A program made the translations under genes and the position numbers. From the NCBI RefSeq assembly GCF_003589595.1, contig NW_020653945.1, forward strand, positions 6,272,631 through 6,336,630: DNA of 64,000 nt. The letters run 5' to 3'. Positions 39,433 to 51,374 of the stretch are shown one piece after another (within the stretch, counting starts at the first letter, position 1; each line of letters begins with the position of its first letter). Below the pieces are notes generated by a model that had not been told where the DNA came from, made no database searches, and worked only from the letters and a program-made list of their open reading frames with translations. The stretch is from Hyposmocoma kahamanoa. Taxonomy: Eukaryota; Arthropoda; Insecta; Lepidoptera; Cosmopterigidae.

Positions 39433-40084
39433 TCGACTTATTGGAACTTAGTCTAACTATGCATAGCTGAAGTATTATTAAACAATTTCAATAGTTTAAA
39501 ACTGAGTTATGGTTTTTTATGATAACCTAAACAAATAGCCGCGCTTTAGTTAGCAAACCGCAATAATGTAAGTAGCTCTAATTTAGTCACTATTCCGTAT
39601 TTTCTGTTCATGGAATTAGGGTGAGTTCAAACCTAACAGCAAACACTTTAGGAGAAAACATAAATGGCCCGGCGCCAGGGCCGTGGAAACATTATGGAAC
39701 GTTACACAAAAAAGTAAATTTATAAATCGTGACTCTAGTTCAATTAATATCTGCGTAGGCAGGTGTGGCAAAGGATTTATATTCCCTGACCAGCAGTGTC
39801 GGTGATTTTATATGCGCAAACATGTAATACACTTATGTATTAGTTACACTTATGTATAATTTAAGATAACCTTATAATTTTTAATTTGTTATTATACCTA
39901 ATAAGTACACTTAAAGATAATATAATTTTTAATTTATCTTTATTATATGTAATAAATCTTTAAGATTAATTTCATTTAAGTACTTATACTAATATGTACA
40001 CGTATAATAATTTTTTAAAATTTAGCTAATCACAGTCAAGTCAAGTAAAAATAGTTTTTTTTTAATAAAAATGTAAGTGAACAT

Positions 40085-40270
40085 TTGACCTCCATCTCAC
40101 CTGATGGAAAGTGACGATGAGATCGAGGATGGAGCATGCACACCCAAATAATGCCTCTGCACTCTCGCCTTGAAAAGGTTCAACGTTCAGGGAACAAGTG
40201 TGCAGGCAGGGAATTCCACTCCATAGCCGTCCGCCATATAAATGTGGAAGCGTAACGCTTTGTTTTTTTC
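40085..40270 (-). mobile_element. Non-LTR retrotransposon C-terminal remnant, antisense
   Basis: TGACCTCCATCTCACCTGAT, CACTCCATAGCCGTCCGCCA and TGGAAGCGTAACGCTTTG match 32725-32905. Third copy of this element's 3' end in the window; frames are broken. Confidence 0.7.
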
Positions 40271-40494
40271 ACAACGACAAAACAGTTTTTCTTGTTCGAG
40301 GCTCGGGCTTTTTAAACCTATCACGGGCGCCAGTCACTCACTTAAGTAGTTTGATATCATAAAATTGTATTAAGTCACATAGATTTAATTTGCTCTTAAG
40401 CTGTTTTTGTGAGTGAAAATGAATAAATTATGTCATTAAGAATATCGTTATTTGGTTTGAAATTCGTGACTTAATCGTTAATAAAAAAAAAATT

Positions 40495-40840
40495 CTATTT
40501 ACCTCAACGTTTCGGACGTATTGAAACGTCCGTTGGTCTCGAACGGACGTAAGAGGTAGGTGTCAACATCTTCTAGCTGTGCGAGATTTATTTGTGCACT
40601 AGGGTTGTCACTAGATCGACACACAACACTCACGATATCCGGCGACTTGTCGGACAACACTTCATATCGCTTACATTTGCTGATGACTGGATCCCATGAC
40701 AATGAAAGCTTAAAACCGTCTTCTCGGTTGAAATTATGATGTTTTTAATTTCCACAGCTTCACGTACAATTATATTACAGTAATGACGTTCGTTTAAAAG
40801 ATTCCACAATGTCTGAAGACGGGCTTTTCGCATTGTTTAA
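40495..40840 (-). mobile_element. Penelope-like retroelement remnant
   Basis: Two overlapping minus-strand frames give HYCNIIVREAVEIKN and then LSLSWDPVIS, with a frameshift between. This resembles the REAIEI.KH...FNREDG..L...W.PVI end of arthropod Penelope-like elements. No reverse transcriptase is left. Classification is from memory of the motif and is moderate. Confidence 0.55.
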
Positions 40841-40844
40841 TCAA

Positions 40845-41250
40845 TGTGTTTGTCCACCATGACTTATGGTGCAGAGATATGGACGCTCACGCAGGAGACT
40901 GTATCTGTATACAGTCCCTTCTTGAGCGTGAGCCATCCTGCGCCACTCTCAACCTGTGTTGAGAGTAGCACAGGAGCCATGGGGCGCGCCTTGCTTGGCA
41001 TTATTCTTGTACATCGAGTTCTGAACATTCAGGGCAGACGACAGTCCAGGATGCTGGAACTTGGATCATGAAACTCAAATGGGGTTGGGCGGGACACATA
41101 GCAAGGAAAAATGATGACAGGTGGAGCAAGACGTCGACTGACTGGTGGCCGAGGATGGGCAAAAGAAGCGTCGGGCGCCATGTTGCAAGGTGGGTCGACG
41201 ACATAGTACGCGTTGTGGGGCGTCAATGGATGCCGCTAGCTAGCTAGCTA
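40845..41250 (+). mobile_element. RTE-like non-LTR 3' remnant
   Basis: Frames give STMTYGAEIWTLTQ near 40850 and, after a break, MKLKWGWAGHIARKNDDRWS, GKRSVGRHVARWVDD and VVGRQWM near 41070-41235. These are standard C-terminal segments of insect RTE-type elements. It ends at a (GCTA)n microsatellite (41235-41250). Confidence 0.8.
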
Positions 41251-41274
41251 TACATGTCTTTTAATTTTAAGGTT

Positions 41275-41590
41275 TATAGCATGTCACGATGTTTGAACAT
41301 CATGATATTAAATTATTTTTGTGAAATTACTCCACTAGTTTGTTGTAATTATTAATACAAAGGTCGAACACTTAATTTTTTTTTTCCAACCGGCTGGATT
41401 CAAACGTAACCAACGTCTTCCAGCAAACCACACCGTACACTATGCCAACTAAGTCGCGGAACGAACTAGTAGACTTTACGAATTTTTCTGTGAGTTTATT
41501 GCAGATCTTTGTTTTTGGCTTTTAACGACTTTTTGCCATAGCGCCATCTGTGAGAATATCTTTTTTATTTGTGAGTATAAAATCAATTTT
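41275..41590 (-). mobile_element. SINE-2, near full length
   Basis: The minus strand reads GATGGCGCTATGGCAAAAAG, GCGACTTAGTTGGCATAGTG (A-box-like), GGAAGACGTTGGTTACGTTT (B box with an insertion), then GTATTAATAATTACAACAAA and CTAGTGGAGTAATTTCAC. The best copy for the order of parts of this family. Confidence 0.75.
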
Positions 41591-41649
41591 GTATCACATT
41601 GATTTTATTTTTTCCATTTTTTTATACCAAGTGACGCGACGAACAACAA

Positions 41650-41885
41650 TTTACGGGGCGTAAAACTGTAGCGAAATGAAGTCTTTTATAATAAAGGTTA
41701 TATTACAGCTTCTGCGTGTTAGGATGACATAAATCAATCCAACCGTTTAGCTGTTTCCAGGTTGTTTCTATTATAGTATTTGAAATAAATATTGTAAATG
41801 ATAGATTTACCCGAAGGTATATTTACAGAGAGCAACCCCTACAGTGTCGTGTTAATTTTTCTCTGGCGAATCTGCCTTACATATA
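41650..41885 (+). repeat. Family B dispersed repeat
   Basis: CAGCTTCTGCGTGTTAGGAT and ACAGAGAGCAACCCCTACAG match 17605-17760. Confidence 0.65.
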
Positions 41886-42104
41886 ATGTAAGTATATTTT
41901 TGATTGGGAAGTTTTTTTTTTATTAAACTCTTTTTTATACGACACTTTAATATCACATGAAGTAACATTAAAATTAACTTTAGAACACTTTAGGTTTCAT
42001 TTCTAGGTTAATATTATTTATTTAATGTGACAGATAACCACGCCAATTGCCTGCCTTGCCTGGTCTCACGTCACCTGTATATATATATATGTATGCAGAA
42101 CATC

Positions 42105-42310
42105 ACACGGTATTATGTACTAATAAATGATGAAATAGTGATGAAAAGGACAAAGGCTCAGCATAGTGCCGTTTTTCAGTCTTCGCCTGTGTTTTCTGTC
42201 GGTCATTGTCGGAACAGATTTTTTTTAAATAGGTCCTACCGGTAATCAAACCCGGGGTCTCCTCATCCAGCGACCACAATATAAGCCGGGCCACCGGAGT
42301 CATCAAATTG
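42105..42310 (-). mobile_element. tRNA-headed SINE-4
   Basis: The minus strand reads GACTCCGGTGGCCCGGCTTA (A-box region) and CCCGGGTTTGATTACCGGTA (B-box-like), then a tRNA-unrelated part with ATCTGTTCCGACAATGACCG. Only one copy is in the window. Confidence 0.6.
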
Positions 42311-42534
42311 CAAGAGAATAAAAGTTATTACAAGCAAGTAAAAAGCTGGCCTGACCTCGCTACGTGTCCCTCCAATGTCGACCGGATCTCGCAATCGGAG
42401 ATCACATTGCGTCACTCACTTCCGACATATTGGAGGAACTGTCCCATTACCTTTCAAAATCCAAATAGGTATTATTGGTGTTCCAGATGCTTCCCTATAA
42501 GACGTCAAATGAAAAAAATATCGCACCGCTAAAT

Positions 42535-42860
42535 ATGTGAAATTCAAGATTATACTTTTGCTGATCGTGAAATTTGAATCTCTACACGGCAATACTACCG
42601 TTGTTAGAATATTTTGAAAAACAATTAAATGATATGTACTTAGCAGAAAACGAAACAAACCTTTTGTGAGTAATTTTGGACACAACAGGCCTTACTCAAA
42701 AATTTTTAAATATATTTTGCAAGTAGTGAACTGTTACATAAATTTTTGTATCTTTCCCGGTAAGTGAGTAATTCGTTTTCCATCGATTTCGAAAAACTAC
42801 AGTTTAAGTTAATTCACTATTGATTTGAACTGTGCGATATATATAATATAAATTACTTAG
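42535..42860 (+). repeat. Unnamed dispersed repeat, homologous to 37150-37520
   Basis: See the inverted partner in copy 3 intron 6. Non-coding; moderately diverged. Confidence 0.6.
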
Positions 42861-44311
42861 TTAGAATTTTTTTTAACTTTTGAATTCTTTTTTAAAATAA
42901 CGCACGTAACATTAAACAGGGAGCTTCTCGGCTGGGGGACCCGGAGGGAAAGTACTTTAAATATTGTAGATAGGATATTTCGCTTTATGGAGACATTAAT
43001 TAATTTTTAAATGTAAGTAATACTGCATTCAAAAACTTTTAAAAAGTTGCTTGCCTCATCTATGATTCGAACCGACCAAATATGAAAAAATATTGTGAAA
43101 CGCTTAAATTAAAAATTAAAATTTAAAATTAAATTAAAATGCGCGATTAAAAGGATCAATTAGGGATTCAATTTTTAAAGTTTCATAATTATAGTGTCCT
43201 AGATACCATTTCATTATACAATTTATTCAAAAATGAAATAATCTTGAAACCGTCAATGTATCAACGGTATTTACATTTATTTGGTCTGTGGTATTTATAA
43301 TTGATCTAACAAGTGGTTAAAATGGGATCCATCTTGTTTTACTCAAATTTTTAATTTTTTTTTAAGTTCGGTACTTTTTAAAAGTCTCTGAATGCGGCAT
43401 GTAGTATGCCGTACATATACTTAAAAAAATATTTCTATGACCTACAATATTTAAAGTTTTACTCCATTTTCCGCCCTGTTATATCTACAAAGAGCAAAAA
43501 ATACAAACCGTCGTCTAGAACTTTCTGTTTGTTGTTCCTCAAGAAAGGAAGTTACACAATAATGCTACCTGTCACACTGTTTTTGTTCTGTATTAATAAA
43601 GCATTAAAAAGAAAACAATCGAATTCTGTTTTTTATTTCTTTTTTATTCCATACCGTACCGTAAAAATGATTACCTATTTACAACTTACTTATCAAGCAG
43701 ATTTTCATGAGAGATGCCAGTGAGAAAATCAAGATTGCTTTTTGTAAATAGATTCTTAGTGATCGAAATAGGCTTGCTTCAAATTCCGAGTAAACGAAAG
43801 TATGGACGATGAAAGTGGATTATAAATTACTTTTGACAAGGCGGAGCTCAAGGATATAAGTAATAGATTACTGCTACCATATTACATGTGATTTCAACAT
43901 GAAATTTATTTATTAAAATTTAATTTTATGTTTTTTATTATTATACTATATAATATACTATATATTAAGAATTAGATTATATATTATTATAATATATAAT
44001 CTAATTCTTAATTATTTACTTCATTAATAATTATAATATTCGGTAAATAAAATTCAATTTAATTGGTTATGTAATGTAATGTAACGTAATGTAAATAGTA
44101 ATGTTAAATTTATTAATGGGTGTATACCTAAATAAAGAAACATTTTATTTTATTAATACAATATTATTTTTATAATACAAAGATCGAAAACAAAAAACTC
44201 CTTGATTTGTTGGACAGAGCTACAAACTGACTACAGAATTTAAGATTTTTTAAAATGTGTTCGTGATCTATTTTATTGGGTTTAAAGGCTCGCGTCCCAC
44301 AATCAGCGCGC
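42861..44311. other. AT-rich DNA, no gene seen
   Basis: Long A/T runs, a near-perfect palindrome at 43965-44011 and a degenerate (TAATG)n tract at about 44073-44096. Short open frames show no recognisable content. Confidence 0.55.
43965..44011. repeat. Near-perfect palindrome, 23-bp arms
   Basis: TTAAGAATTAGATTATATAT plus TAT is exactly inverted at 43989-44011 with 1 nt between. Confidence 0.85.
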
Positions 44312-44755
44312 TTAAAATTAATATGAATAAAATAAGAACAAGTGGAGAAAATTTGACACAGATGCGACATTGACAAGTGCCCGATCAACGTGCGGTGTGT
44401 CGTTAAACCGCTGGGCAATTTTCAAGTTTTGGGATATATGTGAATTCAATAACTACAGGCCTTCAGTTGAAAATCTAAATTTAGTAGGTAGGTACTCTGT
44501 ACCATTTAAAGAGAAATATCTCCAAATACAAATTATATGTATTATATGTAAGTTACATATTTTATTTTTAAATAATGCGTTTCAGACGTTTATTTTAGCC
44601 TGTCTTCGGGATTTTAAATGATAAAGTACATCCTATATAGTTTAATATAGGTGTATAGTATATTTTTATAAGACCATTATTTAATAGTAAATACCTAAAC
44701 CATTTGATCTAGCAAAATAGTTTTTCCCGCTTCTCCTCCAGTGACTCGCCTTAAA
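44312..44755 (-). other. Homologous block I, with a short C-terminal frame
   Basis: It aligns over ~450 bp with 51665-52134. On the minus strand a frame runs into it and ends RRVTGGEAGKTILLDQMV at a stop at 44695-44697; the partner block reads GETGKTVLKDKMV at the same place. The rest would be a 3' untranslated part. A SINE-1 interrupts the frame upstream at 44823. Protein not recognised. Confidence 0.6.
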
Positions 44756-44822
44756 ATAAAACATTCAGGTAAACGATGGGCTATTTGTTGAAGATCCAAA
44801 ACACCACGTATATACATATTAT

Positions 44823-44985
44823 AATAACGCACACACTCAACATAGCCCCGCACTAGGGAAACACTGTGTCGCTGGTGCCATGGACACACATATAGACAAT
44901 CACAAATTACATCCAAACTCACGAGAGAAATAAATGTGGGCCATACAAATATTTTTCCCGGCCCGGGAATCGAACATGCACCCAG
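44823..44985 (-). mobile_element. tRNA-headed SINE (SINE-1), head truncated
   Basis: From AACGCACACACTCAACATAG to CGGCCCGGGAATCGAAC; the tRNA 5' half with the A box is absent. Confidence 0.8.
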
Positions 44986-45235
44986 TCAGGGTATAACAAA
45001 TGATAAGTCTTATAAACTAAAATTAAATTAATAATACAATTTGAATAAAATAATTAAAATTGAAAATATGATTTGAAAACAAGAATGAAAATTATTAATA
45101 ATACAATTTGAATTTAAGAATTAAAAGAAAATGAAAATGAAACACAACATAACAGGTGGGCTGATGGGATTATTCCGTAGCTTAAATACGTCGAACGACG
45201 CAGAGACAAACCACGATGTGCATTGAATTCATTCA

Positions 45236-45455
45236 GTCATTCGCCAAGCACTAATATTAACATTGTTGTGGTCTGGTTTTGAAGGGTGCTGGTGAAATTA
45301 CAGGCACATGGGACTTGTTAACATATCTCTCATGATGACGAGCGCAGTGGCAGTGCCCCTCAGATCTTTGCGATTTCAGGCTCTGAGTGGCACTGCAATC
45401 GTTATGGACGGCGTGTAGCTTACTATCAGGATGACTTGTTCGTCCCGTCACTTTA
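45236..45455 (-). repeat. Family A dispersed repeat
   Basis: TTCGCCAAGCACTAATATTA, GATGACGAGCGCAGTGGCAG and AGGATGACTTGTTCGTCCCG. The last ~70 bp are missing. Confidence 0.8.
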
Positions 45456-45854
45456 TATTATAAAAAAAATTCAAGGCCCAGCTAGACATAGAACAAAACA
45501 AGAAGGTTGAAGAAAAATACCTTCCTTAAGTAATTCTCATTACATAGGTGGCTTAGTAAAGTTTCAAAATACATTATTTTAAAAATCTTGTCAACATTTC
45601 TAAGTACTCCATGTATTAGAAACTAAAGGAGGCATGTTAAAGAGGCAGCTTAAATGTGTCATTATTTAATGTATAGTATTTTTTATGTGGAATATCCAAA
45701 ATAAATAAATTCAAAGGGTTAATATATACTCAAAGGTTAAAAGATGAATTGGGTTCACGCAACAGGGTGTCCAAAAATGCTGACGGTGACATTCCCTCTT
45801 AGTGCAGCTATGCTTATACAACAACAATATAGGCAAGGCAGCTGGCAGCTTTAT

Positions 45855-46144
45855 TAGCAGCATTGCTCTTTGTGAAAGTGTTCGTCCAGGGAAGTATTGC
45901 CACCTTACTTATTTCTGCCACCAAGCCGTAATGTGAGCATTGCTGCGTTCCGGTTCTGAAGGGTAAGGGTGCTGGTGAAATTATAGGCACATGGGACTTG
46001 TCAACTTACGTCTCAGGGTGACGGGCGCAGTGGCAGTGCTTCTCAGATCTTTGCGATTTAAAGCTCTGAGTGGCACTGCAACTGTTATGGATAGGTGTGT
46101 TGCTGATAGCTTACCATCAGGCGCACAAATTGTTCGTCCGGTCT
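45855..46144 (-). repeat. Family A dispersed repeat, near full length
   Basis: GCTCTTTGTGAAAGTGTTCG to TCAGGCGCACAAATTGTTCG. Confidence 0.85.
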
Positions 46145-46349
46145 TACAGTCGGTTCATGAATACTGCGACGTTTTTGACGTCGAGTCATACATGTGTTCG
46201 TCTTCTGTATTAGCTGGTAATGTCAATATATTGACCACAATTCTTTAACCTATGCACCCTGGTTTTGATCTTAGCAGGTAATTATGTAATCAAACTATTA
46301 AAGAAACAGGTTAAATGAGTATGCTACATTAAACATTATTTGAGTATGC

Positions 46350-46530
46350 TATATTAAACAACTTGGTGCGACCATTTAACAACGAGTTGCATTCCCATCG
46401 GTATTTACAGTTGCGAAGCAGTGGCAATGTGCCATTTTATTGAGTCTTAATATGTATCCTGTACTTTTTAAATCTAAGTTAAATAGATGAAATTGGGATC
46501 ATGCAGTCGAGTGTCCAAAAAGCTAGCAGT
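46350..46530 (+). mobile_element. Possible retroelement C-terminal remnant
   Basis: In broken frames: TVAKQWQCAILLSLN, then MYPVLFKSKLN and HAVECPKS. The pattern (AK.WN....., YP..FK..L) is like the end of non-LTR polyproteins. A related piece (KDELGSRNRVSKNAD) is at 45740-45785. Tentative. Confidence 0.35.
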
Positions 46531-47505
46531 GAATCGGTTTTGTGTGACTTCTGTGTAAAACGAGTTGCGTCAACGGTCTAAAAATTACTTAAATTCTCTG
46601 GTGCCACATTATTGTATAATTAAGCTGTCGATATATTAAAATTCGGTGCTTGTTCCCCTAGGAGCCAGCCGACAGGCGACAATTGACTGGTCACGGGTAA
46701 CGGGACAGTGCGTTTCCTCACGCATGCTAATGTCCTACTTACCAGCTGTAAATGACCCCGCGACCCCAATTTGGTGTGACAGGGATTGGAGAGTTAGTCC
46801 TGAAGTATAGCGACGGTTTTGCGCAGAGAAACTAAGTAGGTACTTTATTTTCCTAGGGAAAGGAGAAGCTGTGATTTAAGAATAATGATTCTATTGCATA
46901 ACCTTTGCAAAGTCGTCAACACTATATGCATTTCTATTAACTGAACTGAATACATAATTAAATTCTTATTATAATTAGACAGGGTCAAATGTCAATTATT
47001 GAATTCAAATGAATGAAGGTTGTTCCATGTTCTTATAAACTTATGGAACGTTGCAGTTCCGGTTCGATTAAGCACTACTCAATTATTTTTATAACATTTT
47101 GATATAGACGCCAAACTGGTTTGTAATAGCTTGTTGCAATGTTGTATGAAAGAACGTGGAAGTAACAATTAACGATAGACAATTGAAAACAGGTTCGTTC
47201 TATTTGTGTTAGTTAAAAGCACAAATTAAAATATTTTTAGGCAATAAACAACAACTTAAAATTGATTAAGCATGTAATATTGTTTTTAAAAATACAAGAA
47301 AATAATAATTATAAAATCGCTATTTATCTCTTCACACAATTTGATGGGTTATTGGCGAAATATTAAAGAACTTTTGAGATAATTTATTTATTGACCATAA
47401 GAATTTAAGCTTAAAAAGGTAACAAATAATTATGAAACTAAAAACGGAATATACTTATACTACATTCATTATTGAAGAAAAATTAACTACAATGACTGTT
47501 TTATA
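46531..47505. other. Intergenic DNA, no gene seen
   Basis: Mixed composition, no recognised element or coding segment. Confidence 0.5.
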
Positions 47506-47509
47506 AACA

Positions 47510-47790
47510 AAAACTCGACTTCAAAGTTCGTGGAATTACTACTATTTGCCAAGTTTCATTGAATCGTTTGCCAATATTGAGGTACCTTCTTTCCAACAGA
47601 AAAGAATCGTCAAAAAGGGTACTTCAGTAGCGGTTCCATTTAAATTTGAAGAAAATATTCCACAAGCAAACTAGGGGATGAATGACTTTTGAGGTCGGTA
47701 TTTTTAGTACTCTATACTGAGATTATTTCCGATCTAAATCGTGTAGTGTATATTTGTTTTTTCAAACAAACCAATGTTTCAATTCAATTT
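47510..47790 (+). repeat. Family C fragment followed by family D
   Basis: GACTTTTGAGGTCGGTATTT ends the family C piece; CGTGTAGTGTATATTTGTTT with TTTCAAACAAACCAATGTTT is family D. Confidence 0.6.
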
Positions 47791-47805
47791 TAATACTTAA
47801 AGTTT

Positions 47806-47933
47806 CACCAGCATCCTTCCCCTTCAAATTCGGAACGTAGTAATGCTCACATTACTGTTTGGCGGCAGAAATAGGCAAGGTCGCAGTACTTCGCTGGACG
47901 AACTCTTTCACAAGAAGCTGTACACCTACTATA
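47806..47933 (+). repeat. Family A fragment (3' part)
   Basis: TTCACCAGCATCCTTCCCCT to CACAAGAAGCTGTACACCTA. Confidence 0.8.
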
Positions 47934-48243
47934 ATATGGTTGGATATTAAAGGACGATTACAGATAACTATCTTTTGATCATACTAAACTATACCCCAGT
48001 CCTAAAACTACTTTATGAAAACACAAATAGGCGCGGCACATCTGACACATCTACAAAATGATGACTTTTCACAAGAGATTAGTCGACAACTTTTTTATGC
48101 TTAAATATGAGAGTTTTAAAATTTCGCATATACCTACATTTTGTTATGCAATTCATATTATAATTATGATATGCATAATGACAAAACGTCGTCTTAGAGG
48201 AGCTGCCCCCGTAGAATGGCTACGCATGATAGTCGCGACGCGC

Positions 48244-48335
48244 GCGATAAAATTGAAATAAGCGCGCGCTTTTGGCTGTCTCAATCAGATCTAATTTAGA
48301 TAGCCAAAAGCGCGCGCTTATTTCAATTTTATCGC
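48244..48335. repeat. Perfect inverted repeat, 34-bp arms
   Basis: GCGATAAAATTGAAATAAGC with GCGCGCTTTTGGCT is exactly inverted at 48302-48335 with 24 nt between. Transcribed, it would form a long stable hairpin. Confidence 0.9.
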
Positions 48336-48628
48336 TAAGGGTGCAGGTATGTGATTTCTATGTAATTTTTATGGACGAAGATAAAAAATGGTGTAAAGTG
48401 CACAATAATTAATTAATGCGCAATAATGTTTGTAGTTAGCATTTTAATGTTAAATTATATATCTTTCGAATATTACCTTAATAATATATTTGAGTAAGAA
48501 GTTAATAAGCTTTTTTAAGTTAGTTAATTCTTCAACAAAAATCACGTATTTGAAACTATTCGAAGTCCCAACCGAATCCAAGATACACTGTGTAACAAAC
48601 GTATTTTATGCCACACACTTTTAGCAGC

Positions 48629-48945
48629 AGTTGAGCTCGTTGTGGAAGAGTTCGTTCAGGGCAGTACTGCCACCTTACCTATTTCTGCTGCCAAGCAGTA
48701 ATGTTAGCAAGTAATAATGTTTAAAATAGTAATAATGTAATAAAGTAGTAATGTTTTGAAGAGTAAGGTTGCTGGTGAAGTCACAGGCACACGAGACTTG
48801 TCAACTTATGTCTCAGGGTGACGGGCGCGGTGGCAGTGCACATCAGATTTTTGCGATTTAAAGCTCTGCGTGGCACTGCAACAGTTGTGGATAGGCGTGT
48901 AGCTTACCATTAGGCATACAAGACTCGTTCGTCCTGTCACTTGAC
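48629..48945 (-). repeat. Family A repeat with internal expansion
   Basis: GAGCTCGTTGTGGAAGAGTT to CATACAAGACTCGTTCGTCC. About 45 extra bases repeat the AGTAATGTT motif three to four times (48690-48755). Confidence 0.85.
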
Positions 48946-49366
48946 ATTATATAAAAAAAACTGTAAGTAACTAAAGTATTTTGTAGATGCCTCAAAAGCC
49001 GCTAGATGGCATCGGTGTTTTAGAATCAATCGGTATTTAAGATTTTAACTGTTTCTTAATTTCAACATTTCTGTCCGCATAAAAAGCGCGTTGTCCTTGT
49101 TCTCAAAGATTTCTTAGTAAGTATTAGTTGTTTATTAATGTTTCTTTGTTGGGATTTTAAAAGTTTCTTTATAAGTAAAACGTTTTTGTGAAAACATGCA
49201 GTTAAAATGTGTTTAAATATCTAAATTAAATACAGGAAGCTGGTTTCCTTTTTCAACTCTTCAGTGAAGAAACTTACTTATTAAAAACATTTAATGATAT
49301 GATAGAGTAAAATAAAAAAAATCCACGTTTCAACCAAATTATACTCTACTTCAGTTAACAAAAGGA

Positions 49367-49413
49367 TGTGGTGAATGCTAAGAATTTCCTTGACATGCTT
49401 AGGATTCACCACA
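49367..49413. repeat. Hairpin, 16-bp arms
   Basis: TGTGGTGAATGCTAAG is inverted at 49398-49413 with one mismatch and a 15-nt loop. Confidence 0.8.
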
Positions 49414-49432
49414 AAAAAAAAATACTCTGTAA

Positions 49433-49700
49433 TTATTATTAATACAATGATCGAACAATCACAATGAAATATCCTTCGAATGTGAGAACTTATAAAGAAA
49501 CTTTTATAAGTTCTCACAGGAAGCGTAAAAAAGCGCTTTAAACTTAATCCAAAGATTCTCAATCGCCACATTCAGAAATTCGTAACATCTGCTGGTTGGT
49601 AGGGCGGTAGCCACGTTGGAGCAATAGTTGCTGGTTCGAGTCAGGATTTTTCTTTATGTTTATTCGATCTTTGTATTGATAGTAATGACGTACATAACAT
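49433..49700 (+). mobile_element. SINE-2-related fold-back unit
   Basis: ATTAATACAATGATCGAACA at the left and TTCGATCTTTGTATTGATAG at the right are inverted ends. Inside are a tRNA-like B box (GCTGGTTCGAGTCAGG) and the hairpin at 49481-49518. Confidence 0.65.
49481..49518. repeat. Perfect hairpin, 16-bp arms
   Basis: TGTGAGAACTTATAAA is exactly inverted at 49503-49518, with a 6-nt loop, inside the SINE-2-related unit. Confidence 0.85.
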
Positions 49701-50214
49701 AAAATTAAATTTCATTTTTAAATAACAATTTATAGCGGCAATCTACTTTATTTATATCTTCGAAAAGAGTATAAAACCCAAATGAAACTTATTTATAAAT
49801 TAATATTTACTTAGTTGTTCCTTTTAATTTTTGTTTTTATATTTTCTTCAAAACGTTTGGACTTTCTAATTACAGCAGGAATGGAAAAAACAATTTCCAA
49901 TTACTGTCTACGTAAAATATTTGTGTCTTAATAAATCGAAAATTATTTCTATAATCTATTCTAAAGCCATTTAAACTATAGCTTAAAATTATTCATATTT
50001 CTATGTCATTGGGTATAATAAGTGAGAATGTATAGACGTAGAGACTATAACGTTAAAGTAAATATTATAAAAAACATCACACAATATGTCCGAAATCCGT
50101 CCGAAACAATTACTGTCAAATAAGTAACATTCGACAAAATTAAAAGACAAGTATCCAGTATGAAGCCACATTCGCATCACGCGTCTTTTCATTCAATTAT
50201 TGCTTATTTGGCAG

Positions 50215-50440
50215 TAATTGTTCCGGGAGGATGTCGGACGGAGATCGAGAGTAGACCCCCTGGTCCCAAAGTAAGTAACTATAGCACTCGTGTACCGCAC
50301 GGTACCACAAACACCCAGACACGAGAAAATATAGAAAAGTTAGATTTTCTACATTAACCCGGCCGGAGATCGAACCCGGGACCTCAAAGATGGCGACAAC
50401 ATGAAAACCGGTGTGCAAGCCACTCGACCACAGAGGTCGT
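50215..50440 (-). mobile_element. tRNA-headed SINE-3
   Basis: The minus strand reads GACCTCTGTGGTCGAGTGGC (A box) and GGTCCCGGGTTCGATCTCCG (B box), then TCGTGTCTGGGTGTTTGTGG and CGATCTCCGTCCGACATCCT. A head fragment is at 35392. Confidence 0.8.
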
Positions 50441-51001
50441 CATACATTCTTTAGATTTTGGGTTAAAGCCTCAAGACCCTCTTCCCTCGGTGTTGCTTTT
50501 ACCCCACATGATCCTCAAGGCTTCCTATATGGCTATGGGACACGGAGGGAAAGTACCTACTTTAAATATTATAGATGTGAAGTATTTTCATTAAAAAAAA
50601 TTAGTATCAGATAATAAAATCATCATGATATGCAATAAAAATAAAATATTTGTTCTGTAATGGAAACAGTTGGATCCCTGGCACCGTGCGCGGATATACT
50701 TAGTCATGCGCGGCGCGTGCAGGAGCAACGACTGCACGACACAGTTTTCGCGATGTCTAGACGCACATCTATAGTATACAACTATCTACAGGTGTCGTCT
50801 TCATAAAAAGCATATGAACTTGTAATCCTTTTTAGTATTTTTTAAATCATTGGGTCCCAAACTTTTTGGCTCACCGCCCACTTAAAAATTACATGTATTT
50901 TTTAAATTAACATAAAAAATCACAAGGAATAAAAATATGTAACAATACAAAGGTGAGATAAAAAAATAATAATAAACTAAAAAAACACTGGTTTATGTAG
51001 A

Positions 51002-51212
51002 ACTGCCTCCGTGGCCGAACGGTTACCATGCCGGACTGCCACGCAGAGGTCCCAGGTTCGATTCCCGGGCCGGGAGAAATATTTGTATGGCCTACATTTA
51101 TTTCTCTCGTGAGTTTGGGTGTAATTTGTGGTTGTCTATGTGTGTGTCCATGGCACCCGCGACACAGGGTTTCCCTAGTGCGGGGCTATGTTGATTGTGA
51201 GCGTTATGTTGA
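51002..51212 (+). mobile_element. tRNA-headed SINE (SINE-1), best copy
   Basis: ACTGCCTCCGTGGCCGAACG (A box) and CCCAGGTTCGATTCCCGGGC (B box), then TTTGTATGGCCTACATTTAT, GTGTCCATGGCACCCGCGAC and GGGGCTATGTTGATTGTGAG. Use this copy as the family model. Confidence 0.88.
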
Positions 51213-51374
51213 TTGTGAACGTAGATAATTCAAGTTTTTTTTGAAATGTGGTAGCACCCCGTGGATAGCATCAACGCCCCTTCAATTGCTTCCGAGGCCC
51301 CTGCCGCCCTAGGACATTTCAGCGTCCACTGGGGGGTGGTACGGACCACATTCGGAAACTATATTTTAAATTTC

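Noticed and set aside
44170..44418. 82-codon minus-strand frame and the overlapping plus frame 44370-44621 as genes
   Set aside because: Neither frame is kept in the homologous block at 51665-52134, so they are not under coding constraint.
51002..51075. tRNA gene
   Set aside because: A and B boxes are present, but the acceptor stem is not clear and the same head is joined to a common non-tRNA body at six sites. It is a SINE.
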